Positions 9,237 through 19,787 of a DNA stretch of 64,000 nucleotides are shown piece after piece; position 1 is the stretch's first letter; the number at the start of each line of letters is the position of its first letter. Below the pieces are notes generated by a model. The model did not search any database, had not been told where the DNA came from, and worked only from the letters and a program-made list of their open reading frames with translations. Source of the DNA: Planctomycetota bacterium (GTDB lineage: Bacteria > Planctomycetota > UBA1135 > GCA-002686595); contig JAKVCD010000020.1 of the NCBI GenBank assembly GCA_022446815.1, positions 35,260 through 99,259 on the forward strand, given 5' to 3'. Both the position numbers and the translations under genes were made by a program.

Positions 9237-10721
9237 TCAGGCTCTGGTTTCGAGCAGCTCACAGAGCATAGCGACGGCGGCCTCGGCGTGGCCCGCCCCA
9301 AAGCAAGCTAAGCGATCTTCGCCTTGTAGTGGGCAGCGCTCTAGGTGACACGGACCGCATGGAACCTGCAGCCTCGAGAATCGGATCGGAGCGGCCGTGA
9401 GCGCCGAGTGTCTCGGGTCCGTAGGCCCATGAAGCACGACGCTCGGACAGCCCACCGCGGCAGCGAGGTGCCGTGGGCCGCTGTCTGTCGTGAGGAAGAC
9501 CGCCGCTCTCTCAAGGAGACCTAGCAGCGCGTCGAGCTCTATCGCGCCGCCAGAGCTCAAGGTCACCCCTTGCGGGAGGCCGCACTTCGCCAAGCTCCGC
9601 ATGAGCTCATCTTCGCCCGGACCACAGGTCAAAAGCACTCGCTGCTCTAAAGACGCCCTGAGCCGCTCGAAGACCTCACGCCACGTCTCTAAAGGCGCAG
9701 CCTTTGCCGAGCCAGGCCGTCCACCGACCGAGGCCAGCACGAAGCGATCATCGGCACCGATCCCTGCAGCCTCCAGGAGGCTCGCCGCCGCTCTTCGACC
9801 ACGCTCACCAGCGCTGAGGCGAGGAGCCCCTCCCTCAAGCTCGATCCCTGCCACGCTGGCGAGCTCACGCACCGAGACCTCGAAGGGGCGAGGGAGCCAG
9901 CGACGCCCCCTCCCGGGGAGGCCGCATCCAACGGCGGGCGCACCGAGCTCACGGGGCGGTAGCTGCGCGTCTGTGAGCAGGACGCGCTTGCCACCTCGTG
10001 CCCAACTCACTCGCTTGGGGATCCGGGCCCAGGCAGCCTTGAGCGCGCTCCTGAAGGAGCCGTCTAAGAGGAGCGCGAGGTCATGGCCGCGCCAGGCGTC
10101 AGCGCCGGCTGTACGAGGGAGCCAGGTCGCCTCCTTTAGTGGCCTGCTGAGGAGCCCTCTGAGGGCGCGCGGCCCCACGACGGTCAGCCGCTCTGCACTC
10201 TCCTCGAAGGCCCTCAAAAGCGGCTCACACTGGACAGCGTCCCCCAGCCAGTTGGGAAGGCGCAGCAGCACCCTCCCTTCAGGGAGGACCGGGGCGCGAA
10301 GAGGCCCGGCGGTCTCAGGCAGCACTCCGAGCAGTCCTACGACGTCGAGGTAAATTCGCTCGGGCTCTGGCCGGTGATCTCTGCCTTCAAACTGAGCAGG
10401 CTGAACCGCGTGGGTCAGCGCGCCCAAGCTCCTCCCCCAGCCTGCCCGAATCTCTACGTCCGCAGCACGGGCCACCTCCGCATCCTTCGGTGATGAGTCC
10501 AAGAGCGCGACCGCGTCAGGGGCGAGAGCCTCGAGCGCTTCGGTGAGTTCGCCCTCTGGTGTCGTGACCTTCACCCCAAGCTCCATGAGCGCGACGGCAG
10601 CGGCATCTGCGGCGAAGACCACGACCTCGCGAGACTCCGAGGCTGTGAGCGCGAGGATCGCCGGCAGCGACGCGCGCGCCTCCTCCACATCTCGGGGCGC
10701 GAAGACCGCCACGCGCTTCAA
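9237..10721 (-). CDS. GT9 glycosyltransferase (heptosyltransferase-like) with N-terminal extension
   Basis: About 494 residues against some 330-360 usual for family 9. The complete transferase starts near residue 140 with VLLRLPNWLGDAVQ, the heptosyltransferase N-lobe signature. It ends with TTDSGPRHLAAAVG and a Cys-containing segment CGPCHLERCPL typical of the WaaF group, which adds ADP-heptose to LPS core. The first 130 residues look like a decayed extra N-lobe: they end in a stretch (RIYLDVVGLLGV) usual in the middle of such enzymes. A TTG at 10721 is the likely start: GGGAGG lies 7 bp before it and it overlaps the upstream stop as TTGA. Confidence 0.82.
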   Translation of the reverse strand: MKRVAVFAPRDVEEARASLPAILALTASESREVVVFAADAAAVALMELGVKVTTPEGELTEALEALAPDAVALLDSSPKDAEVARAADVEIRAGWGRSLGALTHAVQPAQFEGRDHRPEPERIYLDVVGLLGVLPETAGPLRAPVLPEGRVLLRLPNWLGDAVQCEPLLRAFEESAERLTVVGPRALRGLLSRPLKEATWLPRTAGADAWRGHDLALLLDGSFRSALKAAWARIPKRVSWARGGKRVLLTDAQLPPRELGAPAVGCGLPGRGRRWLPRPFEVSVRELASVAGIELEGGAPRLSAGERGRRAAASLLEAAGIGADDRFVLASVGGRPGSAKAAPLETWREVFERLRASLEQRVLLTCGPGEDELMRSLAKCGLPQGVTLSSGGAIELDALLGLLERAAVFLTTDSGPRHLAAAVGCPSVVLHGPTDPRHSALTAAPIRFSRLQVPCGPCHLERCPLQGEDRLACFGAGHAEAAVAMLCELLETRA

Positions 10722-11482
10722 CTCGGTACCTCCCAAGTCCCCTCCTCACCGTAGCGCGGGACATGTCGCGCCATACGCTCTCTGCGCCGAGAGACATCTC
10801 GTGCAAAGGCACGCCGTCTGCGCCGATCAGTGATCTCCATGCGATCCATGTACTTCGACAAGAAGCGCAGGCGCTGCAGCGCGCCCACCCTCTGAGGAGT
10901 CCACAGGAGGAGCGCGGCCAAGTCCTTCGCGAACCACCTGCGCCGGACCCAGCGCGGGCGCCGCGCGCGGCCGAGATCGATCAGAGTGAGCTCGCCGTCG
11001 CCGGCTACGAGGATGTGATGGAGGTAGAGGTCGCGGTGATGCCAGCCCCTCGTGTGAAGAGAGAGCACCAGCTCAAGGAGCTGAGTGAGCAAGGGCCCGA
11101 GCGCAGAGTGCTCGACGTCTGCGAGGGCAGCGCGCAAGTCCCCTCTCGCCTCGACGCGCTCCATCGCCACGAGGCAGCGTTCGCCCTCATCGAGATACCC
11201 GACCGCTGCGGGGACGCGCAGCCCCTCCGCCCGGAGCGCTTCGAGGGCGCTGTGCTCCCGCTGCGCTGGGCTCCCCCCTAACCAACCGCCGGTGAAACGC
11301 TTGATCACCCAGGTCTCGCCGCTGAGACCGCCCACAGTGAAGGTCTCACGCCCGGGGACCCTTCGGAGGACCTCGGCGGGCTCAACACGCATGCACTCAC
11401 GCAGGCGCGCGCGTAGCTCTTCAGGGCTGTGTCCTCTCGCTGATTCCAAACTCTGTGCCTTGCTGCCACTGATTGTGTACAT
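10718..11482 (-). CDS. WaaP/Kdo-kinase-like lipopolysaccharide kinase
   Basis: 254 residues with a eukaryotic-like kinase fold of the WaaP/KdkA group, which phosphorylate heptose or Kdo of the LPS inner core. The key strings are HHRDLYLHHILV (catalytic loop Asp) and LTLIDLGRAR (metal-binding Asp), followed by RWFAKDLAALL, all in the usual order. The start ATG has no clear ribosome site. It is first in a three-gene minus-strand operon with the extended GT9 transferase (4-bp overlap) and a hydratase, and is divergent from gdh with 142 bp between. A core-modifying enzyme is well supported; the exact acceptor sugar is not. Confidence 0.8.
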   Translation of the reverse strand: MYTISGSKAQSLESARGHSPEELRARLRECMRVEPAEVLRRVPGRETFTVGGLSGETWVIKRFTGGWLGGSPAQREHSALEALRAEGLRVPAAVGYLDEGERCLVAMERVEARGDLRAALADVEHSALGPLLTQLLELVLSLHTRGWHHRDLYLHHILVAGDGELTLIDLGRARRPRWVRRRWFAKDLAALLLWTPQRVGALQRLRFLSKYMDRMEITDRRRRRAFARDVSRRRERMARHVPRYGEEGTWEVPS

Positions 11483-11624
11483 GAAGACAAGAAAAGTCGC
11501 CCTTGGGGGGTTCCGCTAGGCGCCTTCCTACACTCGAATACGCAAAGGCGACATCGAATCCTCCACGGGCGTACCCGCGGAGACCTCGCCCCTCCGCTGA
11601 CGCACTCCGGTACGAACACCCCAC

Positions 11625-12913
<1,289 letters not shown>

Positions 12914-12914
<1 letters not shown>

Positions 12915-14239
12915 TGACACAAGACCCCAGAGACTCCGATTTCCTCGGCGACCCCGCTGAGGACCAGGCGCTCCCGAGCACGCCTGCGCTCGACGAAGAG
13001 ACCCCCTTCGCGACGATGATGAGCAGCTTCGACGAGGCTGCCCACACGGTCGGAGTCGAACCGGCGGAGTATCAGATCCTCCGCAAGTGCGATCGCGAGA
13101 TCGCCTTCAGCGTCCCTGTCCGCCTAGACGATGGGACGATGGAAGTCCTCGACGGCTTCAGGATCCAACACAACGCAGGCCTCGGCCCCTTCATAGGTCC
13201 CCTGCGGATCGCATCTGACATCAAGATCGTTGAGCTCCGGGCGCTCGCTGCATGGATGACGTGGAAGTGCGCGGTCTTGAACGTGCCCTTTGGTGGCGCT
13301 GCTGGCGGGTTGCGCTTTGACGCGCGCGAGCACTCGAGCGGAGAGCTCGAGCGCGCTGTCCGACGCTACACAGCCAACCTCTTGACCGACGTCGGCCCAG
13401 AGCGAGACGTCTTCATGCGCGACGTCGGCAGCGATGAGCAGATCATGGCTTGGGTCCTCGACACAGTGTCTAGTCACGCCCGTGTCACCGAGAACGCCGC
13501 GGTCACTGGGAAGCCGATCGAGATCGGCGGCACCCAAGGGCACCAAGACGCTGTCGCTCAGGGGCTCAGAGTCATCCTCCGGCTCGCTGTAGACCGCTTC
13601 GACCTCCCCCACAAGGGCATGAAGGTCATCATCCAAGGGGCCGGGACCGTAGGCGGAAACCTCGCCCGCATCCTCTCTGAGGACGGCTACCGCGTCTGCG
13701 GGATCTCAGACGTGCACGGCGCCTTCTACAACCCTGAGGGGCTAGACGTGAGCGCCATCCTGGACTGGAGGAGAGAGCGCGGCAGCCTCCTCGACTGCCC
13801 CGGCGACTTTGAGCGGCTCACAAACCGTGAGCTCCTGACTCGACCCTGCGAGGTCCTCATCCCCTGCGCGACCGCAAACGCGGTCCACTCCAAGGTCGCC
13901 GCAGAGGTTCAGTGCAAGCTCATCGTCGAAGGCGCCCACGGCCCCGTCTCCTCTCGAGCCGACAAGGTCTTAAAGGAGCGCGGCATCTCCGTCGTCCCCG
14001 ACATCCTCGCCAACGGCGGCGGCGTGGTCATGAGCTACTTCGAGTGGGTGCAGAACCGCATGGGCTACTCCTGGATCATGCCGGTCATCGAGAAGCGCCT
14101 CAGGCGATTCATGGCCGAAGGCTGGAACTCTGTCATGAAGACCCAGCAAGAGTATGACGTGACGATGCGTCAGGCCGCGAGCGTCCTAGCCGTCAAGCGA
14201 GTCAGCGCAGCTGACGAGCTCCGCGGCATCTATGCCTGA
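12914..14239 (+). CDS. Glutamate dehydrogenase paralogue lacking catalytic lysines
   Basis: 441 residues, full length and aligning with its upstream neighbour along the whole dehydrogenase fold. At the active site it differs: the substrate-binding CKGGIR is replaced by FIGPLR (Lys82 to Ile94) and the catalytic GGGKGG by GGAAGG (Lys118 to Ala130). Lys118 (MTWK) and Asp170 remain, as does the nucleotide loop QGAGTVGG. Oxidative deamination is therefore unlikely, yet the frame is intact and well conserved, so it is not a pseudogene. By analogy with the Thermus thermophilus GdhA/GdhB pair, it may be a regulatory subunit. The ATG at 12914 overlaps the previous stop; about 30 extra N-terminal residues precede the shared fold. 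Confidence 0.88.
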
Positions 14240-15087
14240 GCCTCACGGCGGATCTTGTAGACGTCCCAGAGGAAGCGGACTGAGACGATCCACAGGGTCA
14301 CTCCCATCAAGACCCGGGCCACTTGATCCGCGCCCTCGGTGTGGACAATGTGCACGCCGATACACGCACCGAAGCCTGCGCCGATAGCGAGCGCGATCGC
14401 GCGGTGCTTATCGATCACACCAGCCCGGGAGTAGAGCCAGAGCGAGCGCGTGCTCGCGCAAGCCCCCATCGCCATCCCACAAGCGCGCGCACCCAAGTAG
14501 CCGAGGCCTGGGAAGCTGAAGAAGAGGGCCGGTACGGCGACGAGGCCGCCCCCGATCCCGAGGAGGGGGGCGAGGAAGCCAGAGGCGAAGCCGACCACCA
14601 CAGAGAGCAGGAGATCAACCGTACCTAGGTCCACTGAGGCCCCTGCAGTAGCGACGACAGGGGTCTGTTGAAAGAGAAGCCGTACCCCTGTGATGAGCAG
14701 CACCACAGCGAAGATCATCTTGAGCCTCGTCACGTTGATCCGCTTGGCGACGAAGAAGCCCGCCTGCGCGCCGACGAGAGACCCCACCACGAGAGCAGCG
14801 ACGATCAGCCAGCGCTGGCCTGTTAGCTCGCTCTTCCCTAGTGACATCTCGGTGAGCGTGGCAGCGATCGTCGCTGCTGAGACCAGAGAGAGGGAGGTGG
14901 CGACCGCGTTCTTGAGCGGGAGCTTCCTGACGTAGTGCAGGATCGGCGTCATGAAGAGCCCGCCCCCGATCCCACAGATGGCGCCATAGCAGGCGACCCC
15001 AGCGCCCATCAGGGACAGTCGAATCCTCGCTCCAAGGGGGGGTGTAGGGGGTGACTGCTCAAATCCCTGCTGGCTCAAATCGCTCAT
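14230..15087 (-). CDS. TauE/SafE family anion permease
   Basis: 285 residues with about eight predicted membrane helices in two halves. The glycine-rich GAICGIGGGLFMTPIL near the N-terminus and GFLAPLLGIGGGLVAVPAL in the middle form the internal repeat of the TauE/SafE family (also called DUF81). Members export sulfite, sulfoacetate or related organosulfur anions. The last 10 bp overlap the end of the convergent dehydrogenase paralogue, leaving no room for a terminator. Nothing around it identifies its substrate. Confidence 0.85.
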   Translation of the reverse strand: MSDLSQQGFEQSPPTPPLGARIRLSLMGAGVACYGAICGIGGGLFMTPILHYVRKLPLKNAVATSLSLVSAATIAATLTEMSLGKSELTGQRWLIVAALVVGSLVGAQAGFFVAKRINVTRLKMIFAVVLLITGVRLLFQQTPVVATAGASVDLGTVDLLLSVVVGFASGFLAPLLGIGGGLVAVPALFFSFPGLGYLGARACGMAMGACASTRSLWLYSRAGVIDKHRAIALAIGAGFGACIGVHIVHTEGADQVARVLMGVTLWIVSVRFLWDVYKIRREAQA

Positions 15088-15155
15088 CCAGTACAGACCC
15101 TAGCAGGCAGAGCACCTGATCCCTGCCTGCTCAGTGCAGGAAAGCTCGCAGCCCC

Positions 15156-15623
15156 TCAAGCTCTCTCGAGCAGATCCGTGCTAGAGCGCGTCTTAGGGTC
15201 TCCACAGATCGCGATCTCGATGCCCAGCTCTGAGTCAACGTGACGTTCAGGGATCGTCTCGCTGGTGTAGTCAGTCCCCTTGGCGTGAACGCTCGGGTGG
15301 AGCGCGCGCAGGGTCTCCTCGAGGGTGTCCTCATCGAAAGCGGTGACTCGATCGACGCAGGCGAGCGCGCCGATGACCTCCGCGCGGTCAGTGAGCGTGA
15401 CCACCGGCCTCCCCTCCCCTTTCAGGCGAGTGATGGACTCGTCTGTGTTCAAAGCGACGACGAGGAGATCACCGCGGCTCGCAGCGTCCTCCAAGTACCG
15501 GACGTGCCCTACATGCAAGAGGTCGAAGCAGCCGTTCGCAAGAACGACGCGCGGCGCGGGCTCTGACGCACGCAAGAGCTCAAGCTCCGCGGCCAACACC
15601 GCGCGCTCCACCAGCCCGCCCAC
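15156..15623 (-). CDS. Stand-alone HldE-C/RfaE2-like nucleotidyltransferase
   Basis: 155 residues of the cytidylyltransferase-like fold. The signature GCFDLLHVGHVRYL (HxGH nucleotide site) and the later KTRSST segment are in place, matching the C-terminal adenylyltransferase half of HldE (heptose 1-phosphate to ADP-heptose). The GTG start touches the stop of the kinase gene upstream (TGAGTG), so the pair looks like a split HldE. A fused HldE is encoded at 18315-19787 in the same run, so this copy may act on another sugar or be redundant. Last gene of the minus-strand run. Confidence 0.82.
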   Translation of the reverse strand: MGGLVERAVLAAELELLRASEPAPRVVLANGCFDLLHVGHVRYLEDAASRGDLLVVALNTDESITRLKGEGRPVVTLTDRAEVIGALACVDRVTAFDEDTLEETLRALHPSVHAKGTDYTSETIPERHVDSELGIEIAICGDPKTRSSTDLLERA

Positions 15624-16649
15624 TCAGCGCGCCTCCGCATGTCCGAGGCGCCCCGGCGCGGTCGCGTGCGCCAGCGCCTGCTCCAACTCAGAGAAAGAGC
15701 AGACGGCCGCACCCCGCTCCCGAACGACCACTCCTGCTGCTGCGTTCGCCATGGTCATCGCCTCCAAGGGGCCGACCCCCGCCGCGAGACCCAAGGTGAA
15801 TACGCTCGCGGCAGTGTCCCCGGCGCCGCAGACGTCCGTAACATCGCCACGCCCGCTCGCTTTGATCGCAGCACCTCCGCTCGGGAGCCCCTCTCCGAAG
15901 AGCGCCATCCCGAGATTGCCCCGGGTGACCAGCATCCAGCGACAACCGGACCCTTCTAGGAGCTGTGTGGCCGCGCTCGCGAGCGCGGCGCTGTCAGCGA
16001 GCGTGACCTCCGAGACGCCCGTGAGCAGTGCGAGCTCACCGACGTTTGGAGTCCACGCAGAGAGGCCGCTGAAGGTGTGAGCTGCTCGCCTAGGGTCGAG
16101 GACTACGGGGCAGCCCGCCGCGGCGAGCTCACGCCCGACCAAAGCAGCCTCTTCACCCAGGGTCCCATACTCATAGTCCGAGAGGAGCACGGCATCAAAG
16201 TCACCTGCGCGCTCCTTGAGGGACTCTGCGAGCTCAGCGCGCACGGCCTCGTCCAGCCCCAGCTCGGGCTCCTGATCGATCCGCATCACCTGCTGTGGGT
16301 GACGGCGCGGCTCTGACGCGAGCACCCGCGTCTTCGTCGGCGTCGTCCACTCACCGACGATTCGCGCGAGCCCAGTGTCCACACCCTCTTCTTCCAGGAG
16401 CCGCAAGACCTCACGGCCGCTAGCGTCTGCGCCCACAGCGCCGATCCATGTCACCTCTGCACCGAGCGAGACGAGGTTTCGCGCGACATTCGCAGCGCCC
16501 CCAGCACCAAGCCGCTCACCGCGGTGAGCGAGGACCATAACGGGCGCCTCTCGTGAGAGCCGCTGAGGTTCACAAGAGAGCCAGCGATCACAGATCGCGT
16601 CTCCAAACACGACAACGCGGCGGCCACGAAAGTCTGTAGGAGCGCTCAC
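15624..16649 (-). CDS. PfkB-family sugar kinase, HldE N-domain-like
   Basis: 341 residues of the ribokinase/PfkB fold. The pattern is that of HldE domain I (heptose 7-phosphate 1-kinase): GDAICDRW near the start, LSREAPVMV, the LGAGGAANVARNL glycine pair, and DVCGAGDT with the catalytic Asp and anion hole. Some motif residues differ from the fused HldE nearby; for example DYGKG is DYEYG here. The GTG start overlaps the radical SAM stop (GTGA), and the partner nucleotidyltransferase follows without a gap. Substrate is probably a heptose phosphate, though another sugar phosphate is possible. Confidence 0.82.
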   Translation of the reverse strand: MSAPTDFRGRRVVVFGDAICDRWLSCEPQRLSREAPVMVLAHRGERLGAGGAANVARNLVSLGAEVTWIGAVGADASGREVLRLLEEEGVDTGLARIVGEWTTPTKTRVLASEPRRHPQQVMRIDQEPELGLDEAVRAELAESLKERAGDFDAVLLSDYEYGTLGEEAALVGRELAAAGCPVVLDPRRAAHTFSGLSAWTPNVGELALLTGVSEVTLADSAALASAATQLLEGSGCRWMLVTRGNLGMALFGEGLPSGGAAIKASGRGDVTDVCGAGDTAASVFTLGLAAGVGPLEAMTMANAAAGVVVRERGAAVCSFSELEQALAHATAPGRLGHAEAR

Positions 16650-18298
16650 GTGGCCGCCCCTAAGAGCTCTACATCTTCATCGTGAGCACCGGCAGCGGCG
16701 GTGTACCACTCTGTCCCTGCCTCCTCGCTGAGGAACCAGTCCGAGCGCACGCCCATCGTCGCGCCATACTTCAAGGCATAGTGCAGCTCACCTGCCTCAC
16801 ACGCAGCCTGGGAGAGCTTTCGGTCCACCTCAAGGATCGTAGGCGCGAAGGCGCGCCACTCCTCCTCCCCCATCTCCATGATCCGCTCAACGAGGGGCCC
16901 ATAGCGAGCCGAGGCGGGCGCGTCCTCATGGAACTTACCGAGTCGCGCATTGACGAACCAAGGCAGCGTGCGGCCGAGCTTGTCGATGAAGAGGTTCTCT
17001 TCGGGGCCAAAGTCCAACACTGAGCCGTCTGTGAAGGTGCGCTTCGAGTCGATCTCTTCAGGGTCAACGTAGCCACCCTCAACGGTCATGTCCCACCCCT
17101 CGGTGCCGGGAAAGGGGAAGAAGAAGGACGCTCGGAAGCGACCGATGCGAGTCTCAGCGAGGAGGTCCACAGTCTCCCAGCGCTCCTCGTCAGTCTCCGT
17201 CGGCAGCCGGACCATGAGGAAACCAGAGGTGTGGAGCTTGTGCTCCTCAGCGCTCGCGACCGTGTCGAGGATGTCGACCTGAGTCATGTGCCGCTTGAGG
17301 ACTTGCTTGCGGACGCGCGGACTCCCGGACTCGATCCCGAGCTTGAGGATGCTGCAGCCAGCGCGCCCGAGCGCGGCTGCGACGCGCGGGTCTAAGCGCT
17401 TGACGTGAGAGTTCACGACGAAGGGGACGCGGATCCCCTCCCGCACCATCGCGTCGCAAACAGCGATCGCGTGCTCAGCGTTTTGCGTGAAGAGGTCGTC
17501 GTCAAAGAGGAAGGTCTCGACGCGCTCGTGCGTCGCGAGCACGTGCTTAAGCTCCTCGACCACGAACTCCGGATCTCGAAAGCGAAAGAAGCCTAGGTCA
17601 GCGACCTTGCGGTTGAGGTCAGCCTTATAGGTGTCGACGATGCGGTGGTTCAGGCAATAGGTGCAGCGGTAAGGGCAGCCCCGGCTCGTCATCACGCTGA
17701 ACCAGCCGTCCTTCAGGTCCGTGATCCGCTGCGTATCGAAGAGCGCGTAGTCCGGCAGCGGCTGAGATTTGAAGTCGGGGAAAGAGCCCACGGGGTTGTG
17801 CTTCCATGCGACCTCAACGCTCGCCTCCGGGCGCTCTCCCCCAGGCCAAGAGAGGAAGTTCTGCACCTCATCCGTCGACTCTCCGGCCTCCATCCTGCGC
17901 AAGAGCTCCAAGAGTGCGTCTTCACACTCCCCCACGCCGACGTGATCCCATACTCCGTCACGCATCACCTCGTCCGGCACCATCGTCGGGTGGATCCCGC
18001 CGACGACGAGCGGGGAGAGGGCGACGCCCTCCTCATCAGCGCGAGCACGCAAGGCTCGGGCGAGCTCTAGAGCAGAGCCGTACTGCTGAGTGAGGCAGGA
18101 GAAGCCGATGAGGTCCGGTTTCCAGCTCTGCACAAGCTCCCAAGCATCATCGTCGCTGGGCACAGGCGGCAAGTTCTCGTTGAGGTTGAGCAGGCGCGTC
18201 TCATGCCCTGCGTCCTTCAGCACCGCCGAGAGCGCAGCGAGGCCGTGGTTGAACCCCATCTGGGTGTAGAGGTTCGGGTAGACGAAGAGGACACGCAT
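16646..18298 (-). CDS. B12-binding-type radical SAM protein
   Basis: 550 residues. An N-terminal Rossmann-like domain (about 1-140: MRVLFVYPN, DLIGFSCLTQQ, VVGGIHPTM, VGVGECE) has the cobalamin-binding form found in this radical SAM class. The SAM core follows with Cys208, Cys212 and Cys215 in SRGCPYRCTYC, binding the 4Fe-4S cluster. Such enzymes often methylate or rearrange lipids, sugars or natural products; the substrate here is unknown. Because it is coupled to heptose genes on both sides (4-bp overlap downstream, 16 bp from hldE), an envelope-glycan or lipid role is inferred. The ATG at 18298 is chosen since the protein family begins at MRVLFVYP and GAAGG precedes it. Confidence 0.82.
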   Translation of the reverse strand: MRVLFVYPNLYTQMGFNHGLAALSAVLKDAGHETRLLNLNENLPPVPSDDDAWELVQSWKPDLIGFSCLTQQYGSALELARALRARADEEGVALSPLVVGGIHPTMVPDEVMRDGVWDHVGVGECEDALLELLRRMEAGESTDEVQNFLSWPGGERPEASVEVAWKHNPVGSFPDFKSQPLPDYALFDTQRITDLKDGWFSVMTSRGCPYRCTYCLNHRIVDTYKADLNRKVADLGFFRFRDPEFVVEELKHVLATHERVETFLFDDDLFTQNAEHAIAVCDAMVREGIRVPFVVNSHVKRLDPRVAAALGRAGCSILKLGIESGSPRVRKQVLKRHMTQVDILDTVASAEEHKLHTSGFLMVRLPTETDEERWETVDLLAETRIGRFRASFFFPFPGTEGWDMTVEGGYVDPEEIDSKRTFTDGSVLDFGPEENLFIDKLGRTLPWFVNARLGKFHEDAPASARYGPLVERIMEMGEEEWRAFAPTILEVDRKLSQAACEAGELHYALKYGATMGVRSDWFLSEEAGTEWYTAAAGAHDEDVELLGAAT

Positions 18299-18314
18299 GC
18301 CTTCAAAGGGGCCC

Positions 18315-19787
18315 TCAGGACCCCGCCTCCTCTGCGTCTCGCGCCTTACCGAGGAGCGCTGTAGTCGAGCGACCCGGGACGAGAGGTGCGAGCACGACCT
18401 TACCTCCGTGTCGCTCCACCCATTCCCGACCGACGACACCCTTCTCAGCCCAATCCTCTCCCTTCACTAGGACGTCAGGAGAGACCCGCTCCACGAGTTC
18501 CTTTGGCGTGTCCTCTGCGAAGGAGACGACGGCGTCCACAGGCTCCAAGGCTGCGAGCACCTCGAGCCTGTCCTCGAGCGCGTTGAGCGGCCGGTCCTCT
18601 CCCTTTAGTCGGCGCACGCTCTCGTCTTCATTGACGCCGATGAGCAGGACGTCCCCCTGCGCCTTCGCGAAGCGCAAATATTCGATGTGCCCACGGTGCA
18701 AGACATCAAAGCAGCCGTTGGTGAAGACGACGTGCCTACCTGCGCTGCGCCAGCCCTCAACCAGCTCGTCGAGGTGCTCAGCCGAGACCACCTTGCCCCG
18801 CGGCGCCTCGCCAGCGCTAAGGCGCGCGATCAGCTCCGCCCGAGTGATCGTCGCTGCGCCGAGCCTGCCCACGACGACCCCGGCGGCCTCGTTCGCGAGC
18901 TGCACCGCGTCAGCCAAGGGCGCGCCAGCGCCGAGGTAGAGGGCGAGCTGCGCGACGACGGTATCTCCAGCGCCGGTGACGTCATAGACGGAGCGCGCCT
19001 TCGCGGCGACGCGGCCCTCGGCTCCGCTGGAAGCCCGGTAATGGACTCCACCCGCTCCGAGGGTGATCACGACCCCATCAATGCCGCTCTGCTCTGCGAG
19101 CTCGCGCGCGCCGGTGGAGAGCTCAGCACCATCGGCCAGCTCATAGCCTAAGGCGAGCTCAGCCTCCTTGCGGTTCGGCGTGACCAAGGTCGCGCCCTTG
19201 TACCTCGTGTAGTCGCTCCCTTTCGGATCGACGACGACGGGCAGACCTCGCTCTCGGGCGAGGGCGATGACGTGCGCGCAGGTCTCGCTGCTGAGTGCGC
19301 CCTTGCCATAGTCAGAGAGGATGACCGCATCGACCTCTTCCAAGAGCCGTGCAGCCTGAGAGCGCAGCTGCCCTGAGACCTCCTCGGTCTCCTCAACGCT
19401 GCCCTCCCAGTCCACTCGGAGGATCTGCTGGCCCCCGCTCATGAGTCGTGATTTACGCACGGTCTGCCGCCCCTCATCCACGACGAGACCGGTGGCGTCG
19501 ACGCCGGCATCTGTCAGCAAGCCGCGCAGCTCTTCCCCCCAACGATCCGCACCGATGACGCTCACGAGAGAGACCGAAGCTCCCATCGCGCGCAGGTTCG
19601 CAGCGACGTTTCCTGCGCCGCCGAGTCGCTCCTCTGCCTCGTCAACGTTGAGGACTGGGATCGGCGCCTCAGGCGAGATGCGCTTGACCTCACCGAAGAT
19701 GTACCGGTCCACGATCACGTCGCCGACGACGAGGACCCGCGGATCGCCGAGCCCCTCAAGGACTTGGCGCAAGCGCTCTTGGCTCAT
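18315..19787 (-). CDS. hldE: Bifunctional HldE: heptose-7-P kinase / heptose-1-P adenylyltransferase
   Basis: 490 residues, close to the usual 475-480. Domain I (about 1-320) is a PfkB kinase: GDVIVDRYIFG, RISPEAPIPVL, LGGAGNVAANL, LSDYGKGAL and VTGAGDT. Domain II (about 350-480) is a nucleotidyltransferase: TNGCFDVLHRGHIEYL and VKGEDW. Together they make ADP-heptose for the LPS inner core, in the cytoplasm. The ATG overlaps the stop of the deoxyhypusine-synthase-like gene (ATGA). All hallmark residues are present, so this is the main ADP-heptose enzyme; a second, split version is found two genes downstream. Confidence 0.93.
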   Translation of the reverse strand: MSQERLRQVLEGLGDPRVLVVGDVIVDRYIFGEVKRISPEAPIPVLNVDEAEERLGGAGNVAANLRAMGASVSLVSVIGADRWGEELRGLLTDAGVDATGLVVDEGRQTVRKSRLMSGGQQILRVDWEGSVEETEEVSGQLRSQAARLLEEVDAVILSDYGKGALSSETCAHVIALARERGLPVVVDPKGSDYTRYKGATLVTPNRKEAELALGYELADGAELSTGARELAEQSGIDGVVITLGAGGVHYRASSGAEGRVAAKARSVYDVTGAGDTVVAQLALYLGAGAPLADAVQLANEAAGVVVGRLGAATITRAELIARLSAGEAPRGKVVSAEHLDELVEGWRSAGRHVVFTNGCFDVLHRGHIEYLRFAKAQGDVLLIGVNEDESVRRLKGEDRPLNALEDRLEVLAALEPVDAVVSFAEDTPKELVERVSPDVLVKGEDWAEKGVVGREWVERHGGKVVLAPLVPGRSTTALLGKARDAEEAGS

